Shown here: positions 1-21,661 of the stretch, one piece after another
Position numbering within the stretch: the first letter of the stretch is position 1
Layout of the letters: each line of letters opens with the position of its first letter
Assembly (NCBI GenBank): GCA_030847615.1
Contig: JAUMIR010000002.1
Span: 285,490,028 to 285,554,027 of the forward strand
Source: Gambelia wislizenii
Taxonomy: Eukaryota > Chordata > Lepidosauria > Squamata > Crotaphytidae
Length of the DNA: 64,000 nt
Direction: 5' to 3'
Position numbers and translations under genes: made by a program
Notes under the pieces: model-generated
Databases searched by the model: none
Told to the model about the DNA's origin: nothing
The model's input: only the letters and a program-made list of their open reading frames with translations

Positions 1-143
1 CTCATTCAGGAATGAGCTGAAAGAGAGCTGTCAGAGGGAAGGGGTGGGAAATATATCTTCCATTCAACCCTTTCCACTAGCACATCTCTGGATCCAAGCC
101 AGTATTGACCACAATTAAGTAACAACAGCAACATTTATACTCA

Positions 144-11190
<11,047 letters not shown>

Positions 11191-11395
11191 CTTGGCGGCG
11201 GAGCCTCAGGGAAAGAAAGACACGAACTCAGAGGCAGGAGACTGGCAACGGCGCGGCCTTCCCACGCAGCGGAGGCAGCCGAAGAACCTCTCCTTCTCTC
11301 TGGAGAGGAGGCAGCTTACGAGCGCGCAGGCGCAGGGACGGCTTCCCAAGCCACTTCCGGTACCCGTCACAACGTCACTTCCGTTAGTTCCCCAG
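11191..11395 (-). promoter_or_regulatory. POLR2B CpG-rich promoter with two ETS-type sites
   Basis: About 200 bases directly upstream of the POLR2B ATG are rich in CpG and show no TATA box. Two CACTTCCG(G/T) motifs, the reverse of the ETS core, lie at 11352-11360 and 11376-11384; a CRE-like half site (AACGTCAC) precedes the second. This combination is typical of TATA-less housekeeping and divergent promoters. The transcription start itself cannot be placed from sequence. Repeat sequence begins by about 11,497, so the unique promoter core is short. Confidence 0.6.
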
Positions 11396-11496
11396 AAGCC
11401 GAGTTTTTACCATAGAGTGAAGCCTTATGGTCCTCCCACCCACCCCCCTCTCCCAGAGCTCTAATTGTATGAACTTGAACCTCGGCGCCGCCATAG

Positions 11497-11671
11497 TTAT
11501 AACCGCTGTGGCTGCCTCCTGTGGAATTCTGGGGCTTGTAGTTCAGGGAGGGGCATTGAGAACGCTCAGCCAGGGAGCTCTTAAGCTTCACTAAACTACA
11601 AGCCCCAGAATTCCACAGGAGGCAGCCAGAGCAGTTGAAGTGGAATAATAGCACTATAAAAGTGTAGTGTA
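11497..11671. mobile_element. palindromic MITE, copy 1 of a local tandem series (left arm truncated)
   Basis: The two arms are reverse complements around a short centre: a CTGCCTCCTGTGGAATTCTGG arm and its complement, ending in a AGTGGAATAATAGCACTATA-type terminus. The left tip is missing compared with the copy at 3764. There is no coding sequence. The superfamily was not resolved. Confidence 0.75.
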
Positions 11672-11705
11672 ATATTGTCCATACGCTAGTGGAGATTTAT
11701 GGAGA

Positions 11706-12260
11706 TTATCACACTACACTTATAGTGCTATTATTTCACTTTAATTGCTCCGGCTACCTTCTACGTAGTCCTGGGATTTGCAGTTCAAGGAGGGGCATTT
11801 AGAACTCTCAGCCAGGGAGCTCTTAGGCCTCACTAAACTATAAGCCCCACAATTCCACAAGAGGCAGCCAAAGCTGTTGAAGTGGAATGATAGCACAATA
11901 AGGAGATTTTCACATGGGGAAATTATTCCCCTGAGAGATTGGGAGAGAAACGGGGCTCTTCCGGGAGCAGAGCTCCGTTTCACTTTCCTTTTCCCGATCT
12001 GACATCATCCTCACTCTGCGCTGCTTCTATTTCTCTGCCAGTATCTTCTGTCATTTTTTAAGAACGAAGAACTTTCATTAAAAAATGACGGAAGATACTG
12101 GCAGAGAAATGGAAGCAGCACAGAGTGAGGACGACGTCAGATCGGGAGAAGGAAAGGGGCGTGCGAAACGGGGCTCTGCTCCCGGAAGAGCCCCATTTCT
12201 CTCCCGATCTCTCAGGGGAATAATTGCCCCGTGTGAAAATCTCCTAAGAGTGCAGTGTGA
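11706..12260. mobile_element. palindromic MITE, copy 2, split by a nested element
   Basis: Same family as copies at 3764, 11497 and 12294, starting TTATCACACTACAC. Its right arm is interrupted at 11901 by the 343-bp element at 11902-12244 and resumes at 12248 with GAGTGCAGTGTGA. The flanking spacer (11672-11705) recurs almost unchanged at 12261-12293, so copies 2 and 3 look like products of a tandem duplication rather than separate insertions. Confidence 0.8.
11902..12244. mobile_element. nested MITE with TAA target duplication (PIF/Harbinger-like)
   Basis: Terminal inverted repeats GGAGATTTTCACA and TGTGAAAATCTCC bound a 343-bp, almost wholly palindromic element. A direct TAA flanks both ends (11899-11901 and 12245-12247). 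A three-base TWA duplication is the hallmark of PIF/Harbinger transposition, so this is probably a non-autonomous member. No transposase is encoded. It inserted into an existing palindromic MITE and gives a clear relative age. Confidence 0.75.
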
Positions 12261-12293
12261 TATTGCCCATACGCTAGTGGAGATTTATGGAGA

Positions 12294-12507
12294 TTATCAC
12301 ACTACACTGTTGTAGCACTATTATTCCACTTTATCTGCTAAGGCTGCCTCCTGTGGAATCCTGGGACTTGCAGTTCAGGGAGGGGCATTTAGAACTCTCA
12401 GCCAGGAAGCTCTTAGGCCTCACTAAACTACAAGCCCCACAATTCCACAGCAGGAAGCCACAGCAGTTAAAGTGGTATAATAGCACTATGACAGTGTCGT
12501 GTGATAA
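12294..12507. mobile_element. palindromic MITE, copy 3 of the local series
   Basis: Complete copy of the family at 3764: TTATCACACTACACTG at the left, a complementary right end at 12490-12507, and arms matching copies 1 and 2. The target-site duplication is not clear, because the ends themselves read TTA...TAA. Confidence 0.8.
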
Positions 12508-12574
12508 AGTCTTTATTAGTCAAAGGGAGGGCTCTGAGTATGACTGGACAGTGTCGGGGCATCCACACCAGAGA

Positions 12575-12755
12575 AAAAATCCAGGTTGAAATGGGATTAT
12601 TTGCCATGGCTTCTTCCTATGGAATCCTGGGATTTGTAATTTGGTGAGGCACCAACACTCTTTGTCAAAGAAGGAGAAAGACCTTGTAAAACTACAAATC
12701 CCAGGATTCCATAGGAAGGAGCTTTCTAAACCAGTTTCAAACTGGATTATTTCTA
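12575..12755. repeat. fold-back repeat, related but distinct
   Basis: Arms CCTATGGAATCCTGGGATTT and AAATCCCAGGATTCCATAGG are perfect complements around about 80 bases; the outer arms (TTGAAATGGGATTAT / ATAATCCAGTTTGAAAC type) are weaker. Probably another MITE. Boundaries are approximate. Confidence 0.6.
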
Positions 12756-12904
12756 TCATGGGGATGGGATTCTCAAGAATAAAGCAGAGCCTCCAGTCCA
12801 GATCTGGGTCCACCCAGACCAGAGGACGGGGTCTGAAAGGTGAAGGCTCGCCAGAAAGTGGTGCAGAGCCTGACTGCCTCCGACACAAATTTTGGGGGGA
12901 TTAG

Positions 12905-13069
12905 GAATTTTTTTATTGAAATAAAACCATTCTACAAAATAATATATCCAACTGCAAAAGACTGTAACAATAACGCAAAAAAAAATCCCGTATCTTTTTA
13001 CTTACTAATACAAAAATAAAACTATCTATCCTAATAGTACCTGTAATACATATTTCCTTTTAGTCTAAA
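12905..13069 (-). repeat. AT-rich LINE-like 3' end, antisense
   Basis: Begins with a T-run (TTTTTTTATTGAAATAA) and matches 13411-13640 over most of its length, as two antisense copies of one LINE 3' end would. L1 is the likely source but this is not proven. Confidence 0.45.
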
Positions 13070-13072
13070 TAT

Positions 13073-13290
13073 AGTTGTCCTTCCATATCCACGGATGTAA
13101 GTATTCATGGCTTGAAAATATTCTTTAAAAAATAATAATCCAAAAAGCAAACCTTGATTTTGCTGTCTTATATAAGGGATACCATTTTGCTATGCCATTG
13201 CATTTAATGGGACCTGAGTATTCACGGATGTTGTTATCCACGGGGGGTCCTGGAACCAAACCCCAGCAAATACAAAGAGAAAAATGTACA
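13073..13290 (-). mobile_element. Tigger-like MITE, degraded right end
   Basis: Begins AGTTGTCCTTCCATATCCACGG and carries the family's AAAATATTC, CAAAAAGCAAACCTTGATTT and CAAAATGG-type internal segments in reverse order relative to 14119. The right end is eroded. Confidence 0.7.
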
Positions 13291-13322
13291 CTATAGTCAC
13301 TCTTTTTCCTTATTCAATAAAC

Positions 13323-13829
13323 CAGGGTTCCCCAAACTCTGGTCTTCCAGGTGTTTTGGACTTCAACTCCCAGAATCCCTCATTATTGGCCAAGGAATTG
13401 GGGAGGGGTAGGATTTTTTTTATTGGAATAAGACCATTCTACTGAAAAATACACCTGACTGCAAAAGGCCATAACAATAATGCAAAAACATTGTTTTCAT
13501 CTTTTCTTACTAATACAAGCATAAAATTGTCTATCCTAATACATTTTCCCTCTTAATCTAAACACGCTATAATCACTCTTTTCTCTTTTCCAATTAACAT
13601 TATATTTACGCATTGCAATTATACATATTTGGAAAAGAAAAATAATAATAAAAGAGTAATAAAAATAATAATACCAAATAATACAAAAATAATAATAAAA
13701 TATTTATTTAAAGATATCCCTTAACTTATTGCTGGGGTTGTTGTCTCACAAAACCATTGGCCAAGGAGGCTGAGGCTTCTGGGAAATGAAGTCCGAAAGA
13801 CCTGGCGGACTAGAGTTTGGGAATCACTG
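13323..13829. mobile_element. hAT-like MITE, interrupted by LINE-like sequence
   Basis: Left end CAGGGTTCCCCAAACTCTGG and right end (read in reverse) CAGTGATTCCCAAACTCTAG are hAT-type inverted repeats. Flanks CAATAAAC and TAATAAAA are a near 8-bp duplication. The interior at 13411-13640 is the AT-rich repeat also seen at 12905, so the MITE was itself a target. Confidence 0.6.
13411..13640 (-). repeat. second copy of the AT-rich LINE-like 3' end, antisense
   Basis: Matches 12905-13069 in order (TTTTTTTTATTGGAATAAGAC, CTGCAAAAGGCCATAACAAT, TATCCTAATACATTTTCC). It is nested inside the hAT-like element. AT-rich sequence follows to 13720. Confidence 0.45.
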
Positions 13830-14118
13830 TAATAAAAGTTATATCATACTAGCTGGACCCAGTGTACCATACGCCATTAAGAAACTCCCCAAAACACAGC
13901 CAGTAGACCTCATGACAACCCTATAAGGTAGGCTGGTGGATTTGAATTCCTCCCTCCCCTTCTCAATGTTCTATACTTTCCCCAGAATTGCTGAGGGTGA
14001 CTTACTCTGTTGCCCTACCACCACCAGTTGACTGCCTGGGTCCTATCACAGCAGCACCAGCAGGGTCCCGACACCAGTTGACTGTTTGGGTCCTGTTGCA
14101 GCAGGAATAGAAATGTTA

Positions 14119-14348
14119 CAGTTGTCCCTTCACATTCGCTGGGGTTTGGTTCCAGGACCCCCCGTGAATACCCAAATCCGTGAATACTCAAGTCCCATTA
14201 TATGCAATGGCATAGCAAAATGGTGTCCCTTATATAAGATGGCAAAATCAAGGTTTTCTTTTTGGATTATTATTCTTTTAAGAATATTTTCAAACCATAA
14301 ATACTTAAAACCGTGAATGCCAAATCCGTGAATGTGGAGGGACAACTG
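14119..14348 (+). mobile_element. Tigger-like MITE with TA duplication
   Basis: 230 bp; CAGTTGTCCCTTCACATTCG at the left and its complement AGGGACAACTG at the right, flanked by TA on both sides. The internal GGTTTGGTTCCAGGACCCCC and CTCAAGTCCCATTATA segments resemble pogo/Tigger-derived repeats. No transposase. Confidence 0.85.
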
Positions 14349-14430
14349 TACTGTGTAGACTTAGCTCATAAGTGGAAACTGCAGCCCGGAGATATTGGTG
14401 AACTGGAAAGGCCTGCAGCCTTAGTAACTA

Positions 14431-14758
14431 CAGTTGTCCCTTCACATTCACTGGGGTTTGGTTCCAGGCCCCCCGTGAATAACCAAAATCCGTGAATACT
14501 CAAGTCCCATTACATGCTCTCTCTCTCTGACTTTTCTTCACAAACGAAAATTCAGGAAGGACTCATCCCGTGCTTTCTGCAAGCGTGCTGATGACTAAAA
14601 AGGCCAATCCAAGATTATGGCATAGCAAAATGGTGTCCCTTATCTAAGATGGCAAAATCAAGGTTTGCTTTTTGGATTATTATTTTTTAAAGAATATTTT
14701 CAAGACCTGAATAATTAAATCCGTGAATGCCAAATCTGTGAATGTGGAGGGACCACTG
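14431..14758 (+). mobile_element. Tigger-like MITE with nested LINE-B tail
   Basis: Same family as 14119, TA flanked (14429-14430, 14759-14760). It is interrupted at about 14515-14618 by the 3' end of LINE-B, after which the MITE resumes with ATGGCATAGCAAAATGG. Confidence 0.85.
14515..14618 (-). mobile_element. LINE-B 3'-end fragment (about 100 bp), nested in a MITE
   Basis: Carries the extreme LINE-B 3' end, antisense: a CT-run tail, then CTTTTCTTCACAAACGAAAA and GGAAGGACTCATCCCGTGC, ending AAAAAGGCCAATCCAAG. It corresponds to the last about 30 codons of the LINE-B protein and shows extreme 5' truncation. Confidence 0.75.
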
Positions 14759-14910
14759 TACTGTATAGCCAACACTGTAGCACATTGTTTGGTCACTCCC
14801 AGTATGATATTGGAATATATAGATTTGCATGAGGGTGGTGATTGGCTGAGGGAGTGGTTGGGTATATTTCCTGAGCAGCCAATCAGCTGACTGGGAAAGG
14901 CAACATACCC

Positions 14911-14913
<3 letters not shown>

Positions 14914-14970
<57 letters not shown>
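14914..14970. repeat. (GATA)n microsatellite beside the NOA1 start
   Basis: About 14 GATA units ending roughly 107 bases upstream of the NOA1 ATG. It is preceded by GGCAACATACCCAAGA, a motif that also precedes the CT microsatellite near 21,620. Confidence 0.95.
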
Positions 14971-14971
<1 letters not shown>

Positions 14972-15077
14972 GTGTGTGCCTCCGACAGGGGGCGCGGTGG
15001 CTTGGCGGAGGACGGGTCGCTCTGGCCGGGCTACTCTGTCCCTTTCCCTTTCCTCGGGCTCTCTCTCCTGGAGGACC
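14971..15077 (+). promoter_or_regulatory. NOA1 proximal GC-rich leader
   Basis: GC content and CpG frequency rise sharply after the GATA repeat and stay high through exon 1. No TATA box is visible. An in-frame ATG at 14970 precedes the chosen start, but it begins on the microsatellite itself and would destroy the N-terminal targeting signal. Start site not placed. Confidence 0.45.
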
Positions 15078-16182
15078 ATGAACCAGGGCCTGAGGCGGGC
15101 TTGGCTGCTGGGGCGGGCTGGGCTCTGGGCTCGGGCGCTTTCAGGGCCGCTAGGCGCTCGCGCTCGGCCTCGCCTGCACGCAGCCCGCGAGCCCGCCGCC
15201 GCCGCCGCCATTTTCTCGAACAGCGGGGAAGCCCTCAGGGACTGGACGGCGGCGGCCGGAGGAGGAGAGGAGGAGGAAGAGTTCGTCTTCCCCGAGTACC
15301 TCCCCGAGGAAGACCCGGGCGGCGATGCGGGGAAGCCGGAGCGGCCGGCCGCGGAGGAACCAAGGCCACCGCCGCCGCCAAGGGCTGAGGGAGGTCCTGG
15401 GAGCGAGCAGCGCCGTCATCCGCCGAGGCGGGAGGGCCACAAGGCGTCGGGGCGCCCGGACCCTTCGGTGCCGTCGAGCGGAGTGAGCTGCTCGGGCTGC
15501 GGGGCGGAGCTGCACTGCCGGGACCCGGCCCTGCCCGGCTACCTGCCCAGCGGGAAGTACCTCAGCCTGGCTGGGCCGAAGGAGGAGGCGGCGGAGGGGG
15601 CCGCGGCGGGGCTGGAGGGCGCCGTGTGCCAGCGCTGCTGGCTCCTGGTGCACCACCGGCGGGCCCTGCAGGTGCAGATGTCCCGGGAGGACTACCGCCG
15701 CCTGGTCAGCGCCGCCCTCCGCCGCCCGCCCCGCCACGGCCGCCCGCCCCTGGTCCTCTGCATGGTGGACGTGCTCGACCTGCCCGACCCGCTGCTGCTC
15801 GACTTGCCCGGCCTGGTGGGCAGCCAGGCTCATCTCTTCGTGCTGGGCAACAAGGTGGACCTCCTGCCCGGAGACTCGCCCAACTACCTGGAGCGCCTCC
15901 GCCGGCGGCTGCTGGAGGACTGCGCCCAAGCTGGCCTTTTCTCGGGCCAGAGCCAGAGCCAACGCGTGATCGATGCGCACCTGATCAGCGCCAAGACGGG
16001 CTATGGGGTGGAAGAGCTCATCACTAAGTTGCAGCGCTCCTGGAAGTTCAACGGGGATGTCTACCTGGTGGGGGCCACCAATACTGGGAAGTCGACCCTC
16101 TTCAATGCCCTCCTGCATTCGGACTATTGCAAGTCCAGAGCCTCCGAGGCTATCAACAGGGCAACCATCTCGCCTTGGCCAG
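15078..16182 (+). CDS. NOA1: NOA1 exon 1
   Basis: Encodes residues 1-368: presequence, acidic/proline-rich linker, zinc site, G4, G5 and G1, ending in ATISPWPG. Very GC-rich, unlike the AT-rich later exons. Donor CCAG|GTTGGG. A 322-codon open frame on the opposite strand is a by-product of this composition. Confidence 0.96.
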
Positions 16183-19100
16183 GTTGGGTGAGAAATAGAG
16201 GTTTCTGGCTAAGATTGCTTTTATTCTTTGAGGCTCTTCAGAAGAATGTAAAAGTCGAAGGCTTTCATGGCTGGCATCCATAGGTTTTCCATGGTTTTTT
16301 TCCGGGCTGTATGGCCCGTGTTCGGGGTGTGGGTGGGTTCCAGCAGACAATGGACCATTAGCCAAACAGATACTCATCCTCCTTGCATATATCCACCTAG
16401 AAACTAACCATTCAAATACACACATTTACATATCCTCTCCAACAGGGGCTCACAGTATATAACCCCACACACACACACTCCTACCCAACCATTCTCTGAA
16501 GATGCCAGCCACAGATGCAGGTGAAACGTCAGAACGAAACTCTCCCAGAACACAGTCTCTCAGCCTGGAAAAAACCCAAGGAAAATCTTCAGGAGAAGCC
16601 CACATGGAAGCCTCTGTTCCTGCGCATTTGTGACTGAATGCTGTAATGTGCTTTCAGACATACTTGAGGTGACCCAGAAAAGACCAGTGCTAGTTGCTTG
16701 TTCCCACCATTTCGTATAACTGTGGGCTGGCCTTTATTTTGTCATTGTTGAATCTTCCACACTGTCATGTGACACCTTTAAGACCAACAAATTTATAGTA
16801 TGGGTGTGCCGAAAAGGCTCGAATCCCAGTAAGTTTGCTAGTCTCTTAAAGTGCCATAAATTTTTAGTGGTGTGAGAGACAGCATGGCGTAATAGTTTGA
16901 GCGTTGGACTGGAGCTCTGGAGACCAGAGTTCGAATCCCCTCTTGGCCATGGAAACTCATTGGCCATGGAAACCTTGGGCAAACCACACTCTCTCAGCCT
17001 CAGAGAAGGCCACAGCAAATGCCACTTTAAACAAATCATGCCAAGAAAACACAGTGATAGGTTTGCCTTAATGTTGCCATAGGTTGAAAATGACTTGAAG
17101 GCACACAACAACAACAAAATAGTTCTGTAGTAGAGCAGGCAGGCTTATGGGGCTGGAGTGTCTGATAACGATAATGATGAATGATAATCCTGGGAGAAAG
17201 GAGAGGTATACATTCAAATAAATAAAAGAAATATTATCTGCCCTCCCATCTTCCCTGCTTCTTCCATCTTACCTGCACATTACTTAAAAGCTGGCAACAG
17301 AATGGTAATGTGAGAGCAGTGTGTCACTATCTTAGTACTTAAGACAGTTCTGTCTAAAGCAAATTAAAGAGTTGTAGAAAACCTAAAGGGAGATTGGCAG
17401 ATAGCTAAGTGCTGTTTGATTTCCAGTACTGTTTGTTACAGAATGAATGTGTTGGGAAAACTGACCCAGTTGTAGTTACACACACTCACTGAATTAGCAC
17501 TAAATGTGAGGTGTTTACAGTTGTTTCATTCACCACCACTGTAAACAGAAGATGAGGATATTAGAAAATGCTACATAGAAAACTATAGTGGGATTCTGGT
17601 TACCTTATCTCAAGCAGAAGTGGAAAAACAATTCTGCATTTTTAAAATTCTTTGGTGTACTTTAGATACAACTATTCTGAATACTCTAGTAGTAAGATAC
17701 CTTCTTTTTTTTTTTTTTACGAAAGGCATTCACATCCTCCTAGAATCCGTGGTGACTTTTAGAGACCTACAAATTCCCTGATTAGTCTAATGGTTATACT
17801 GTAGTTTCTTTCTACAGATGTAGTAATCACTTTATCTAATTTGGACTGAAACATAAGTAAATAAGCCTTTGAGTAGGATGCCTGACACTTATAAATGCTA
17901 TTTTCTTCTTAAGCTACTTGAAATTATTTTCCATTCAAATTCAGATGTTTGTTTAACTATCTCTGGTTTGTACAAATCACAATTTCCTGTAATTGGACAG
18001 TTAACTGTTGTTCATTACAGCCCACAGCAAGAAGGTTTAAATTTCCACATCTTGTGTACAGAGGATGATGGAAGAAGAGATGGAAGATGTGAGTTCAAAG
18101 GTTGCTGCAGTTTATTGATGTAGGGTTTGTCGTATCTGACCAATGTAACACAATTGAGTATTATTCAGTACAGTACTGATACTAAACATGGGAGTTGGAT
18201 TTGAAACACAGTGTTATCTGAGGCAAATTCATAAGGTCATATTTAAGATGAGTTTTGAATTGGAAATCTCTTGAAACATTATGTGCTCTTTATCCTTCGA
18301 GCCTGTCCTTTGAGCCTGTACAATGGATTTTTCTGGTGGAGCGCAGCGTGCACAGAACTGGCCTCACCCTTTAAACCAGAGGTTCATCTGCCATGGCCTT
18401 GCAAGCATGGACGTAGCAGTGAGGTCCTCAGACCGTAGGTTTGATTAGAGTTTCCTTCTCTTAGACGGTTGACCTTAAAGGGTTGGACAAGCACCATCTG
18501 CCCAGATTTGGGATTAGAGTTTTCCTTCTCCTAGGACGGTTGCCATAAGGCCATCTTGCCCATCTTGCCCTTTGACGCTCTTTGTCAGACCCTTCGGTTT
18601 TAGCTATTAGATTATACCAGTTCTGGAGAACATAGGATTAAGGCACAATACATTTTGGAACAAATTTTTGCCACCCTTTTCCTGATATTCTCAGTGTACC
18701 ACCGCTGTGTTTAAAGCTTCTGTCCACAGCTGGCTAGCTTAAAGTTTCTTGAGATGCTAACAGGAATGCTAAAGTGTACATAATATTTCTGCAGGTAGCG
18801 TTGTTTTTGTAACTACTTTAGAATCTTAGTTCTCAGTTGGTTCCATGTAGTCATAACCATGTGGGATTTTCTTTTCTAGGAACTACCTTGAACCTGCTGA
18901 AGTTTCCAATTATTAATCCTACACCTTACAGAATATTCCAGAGGGAAGCAAGGTTAAAGGCAGATGCAGAAAAAACAGAGGAAGAGCTTAGTGAAGATGA
19001 ACAAAAACAGCTCCGTACTCTCAAAAAGCAAGGCTACTTAATAGGTGTGTACTTTCTGGGATCTGTGCAAGTACTTCAGTACACAAATATTTTATTTTAC

Positions 19101-21621
19101 TTTATTTTACAGTTTTTTATTTTATTACAGTTTTCATTTTATTTATTGGTGTTGACAGAAATTCAAAATAACATCCAGTAGTGTGAGAACATTGTTTGCT
19201 ACTGTAGCATCAGCCTTCCAAACGATTTTGTGTTTATCCTTTCTATGCAAACACTGGATTCTATTCTTGTATGCTAGTAAGAGACAGCATGCTTCATACT
19301 TCTCTGTTTAATGCCACACCAGGTATAGAATTATATCATTTTTTTCCCTGAAATTCTAGAATTAATAGTCCAGTCCTTTATGTACTTCTTTGGAAGTAAG
19401 TACATGAAACATAGTGCAGGTATTCTCCAAAGTAAGAATATGATAGGATTGCACTATAAATATGGCATTAATTCCTGTTCTAGTTCCAAACTGACTACTG
19501 GTAAGGTCCAGTGTATTGACAATGGGATGATCCAAACTGCTACTTCAAACAGCATAAGAAATTTGTGTAAGCACAATGGTATTTTTATTTTGAACTCTGC
19601 AATATCAATTGTTTTTAAAAACTCCACACAATTTAAACATTATTTTGACAAAGCTTGGGTGTTGTAATATGGCATATTATAATTGAGTGGTAGATAGAAT
19701 GAACATGTTAGAAATGATGCAATCAAGACACTGGTACCTGTACATTTTGTTTTGAGTTCAGCCTTTAGATAATAGGCTATAAGTGCCCACTGGAATAATT
19801 TTTTTCAGACTTCAATGACCCCAGATGTTGAAATGAAGTTGAAGTGTTGTAGTCACTGCTGTCTCTAGAAAGCTGTCATATGTAAGCAATAAAAAAGATC
19901 AAATGGGGAAGATGGAATAATATATATTTTCCCTCTGGATGTAGGAAGAATTGGAAGAACATTTAATATACCAGAAAAACTGAGGAAAAAATATGAAATT
20001 GACTTTGACGCTGAAGCATTGTCTTTTAATATGGAGGAAGAAACTTCTCTTCCAGCCAAAACTGCTCCCGTGAAAGTGGAACTCTCATACAATGAAGTGA
20101 AAGATGCTCGATGGTTTTATGACACTCCAGGGATTGTAAAGGATCAATGTGTAAGTAACTTCTACTTTTAAGAAATTTGATGTTTGGGACGAAGAAGGTA
20201 GTACTTCACTAGCTACCTTTGCCCTGAGATAGGTTGTTTTGTTGCTCCAAACAGTGGGTTAGAGCTGAATGTCTTCTATTAATGGAAGAACCATGTTAGC
20301 ACCTTGTATTACTGCACTATGTGAGGAAAGTGAAAGTAAATCCAAAAATTTTAGTCTTCCACAACAACTTTTGCAGGAGCTTATGTAACCCTCTTGTACA
20401 AGCAGAGGCAGAAGGAAATACAACCTCTATTAGAGCATTTTGTGATCTGTGCAAACTTTTGCCAAACATTTTTAGAACAATGCTAGCAGCTGTTCTCATT
20501 CCGCTTAATATTCTTTCTATCTGCCCAATTATTTTGTTAAGCTACTGATACCTGTGAATGATTTTTTTTTATTCAAGCAGTTTCGGGCCAGTATTAAATA
20601 AGAAACTACTTGCTGCCCCACAACCTTATCCCAGCCTCTATACTTGATGAGATAACTGTCTGCGTGCTGTTTGTAAATGTATGTGTTGAAAAATGTTATC
20701 CCGTATTGTAGAGGCTTGGCAGATCATATTGGAAGTCATTTTAAACATAGATTTTGTGTTAGCCATACTGTTAGAAAATAAAGCACTTCTCCATGTTTGG
20801 AGCATTCGGTGTGTATTGGAAAAATCAGTTTTGCGATTTAGCTTGCATAGATTGCCTGGCCTTAGTGGTACATAGGAACAACTATTACTCCCATGCAATG
20901 CCATCACGGTAATAAAAGTGTTCTTCATGGTGCAGAACAATAGTGTTGTGGACAGTCAGTAATTATCACTGTGATGCTTTTCCAGTCATGTTGTTGTAGC
21001 TATGCCAGAGCCTTGTTTCAGAGTTGTGCTCTCCTTAAAAGGTAAAACTATGTTGCTGATCCCTTAATGTTCTTTGTGTACGGCTGAAATTGAAGCACTT
21101 TCCTGCTTGCATTTGTATCGTAAATACAGTATGGTTAGATGAAGCATCTTGGTCTTTCCCCAGGGGTCTGTCCCTTGAAGAAACTTTAAATACTAGCTTT
21201 ATCCGGCATAAAATACACTGGGTATACACCCCCCGCTACACATGCAGCCCCTCCTGCACCAGAGGCACACGCCGCCGCCCCACAGGCACATGGCGCCTCC
21301 CACGCTGGAGGCACATGCTGCCCCACCACATCACAAGCACACACCACCCGCACACTTCGCATGCACATGCCATGCTACACAAACACAACACACACACATA
21401 CACAGCATGCTACAGGCTCCCCATGCTACTCACACCCACCATGCGTGCAACAACGGAAAGCCCCTCTGCCACCACCATGTTTAGAAACCCGCCCCCAGTG
21501 TGCTGATTGGCTGCCCAAGCAAGAGCTTTGATTGGTTGGTAAGTTTCCTAAGGGGCCAAACTGCAGCATACCTAAGAGGATGATATATATCAGCACATTG
21601 GAAATGCCAACATACCCAAGA

Positions 21622-21661
<40 letters not shown>

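Larger units (their letters stand above)
16183..18879. other. NOA1 intron 1
   Basis: Fold-back repeat, Sauria SINE and LINE-B 5' fragment as listed; 17120-18290 and 18606-18879 contain nothing I recognise. Confidence 0.7.

Noticed and set aside
14970..15077. Upstream in-frame ATG at 14970 for NOA1
   Set aside because: It overlaps the end of the GATA microsatellite, is not expected to be conserved, and would bury the arginine-rich targeting peptide that starts at 15078.
15150..16118. 322-codon open frame on the minus strand
   Set aside because: Shadow of GC-rich NOA1 exon 1; the plus strand has the conserved GTPase motifs.
16877..16960. tRNA gene
   Set aside because: It is the tRNA-derived head of a SINE; the cloverleaf is degraded and a SINE body and tail follow.
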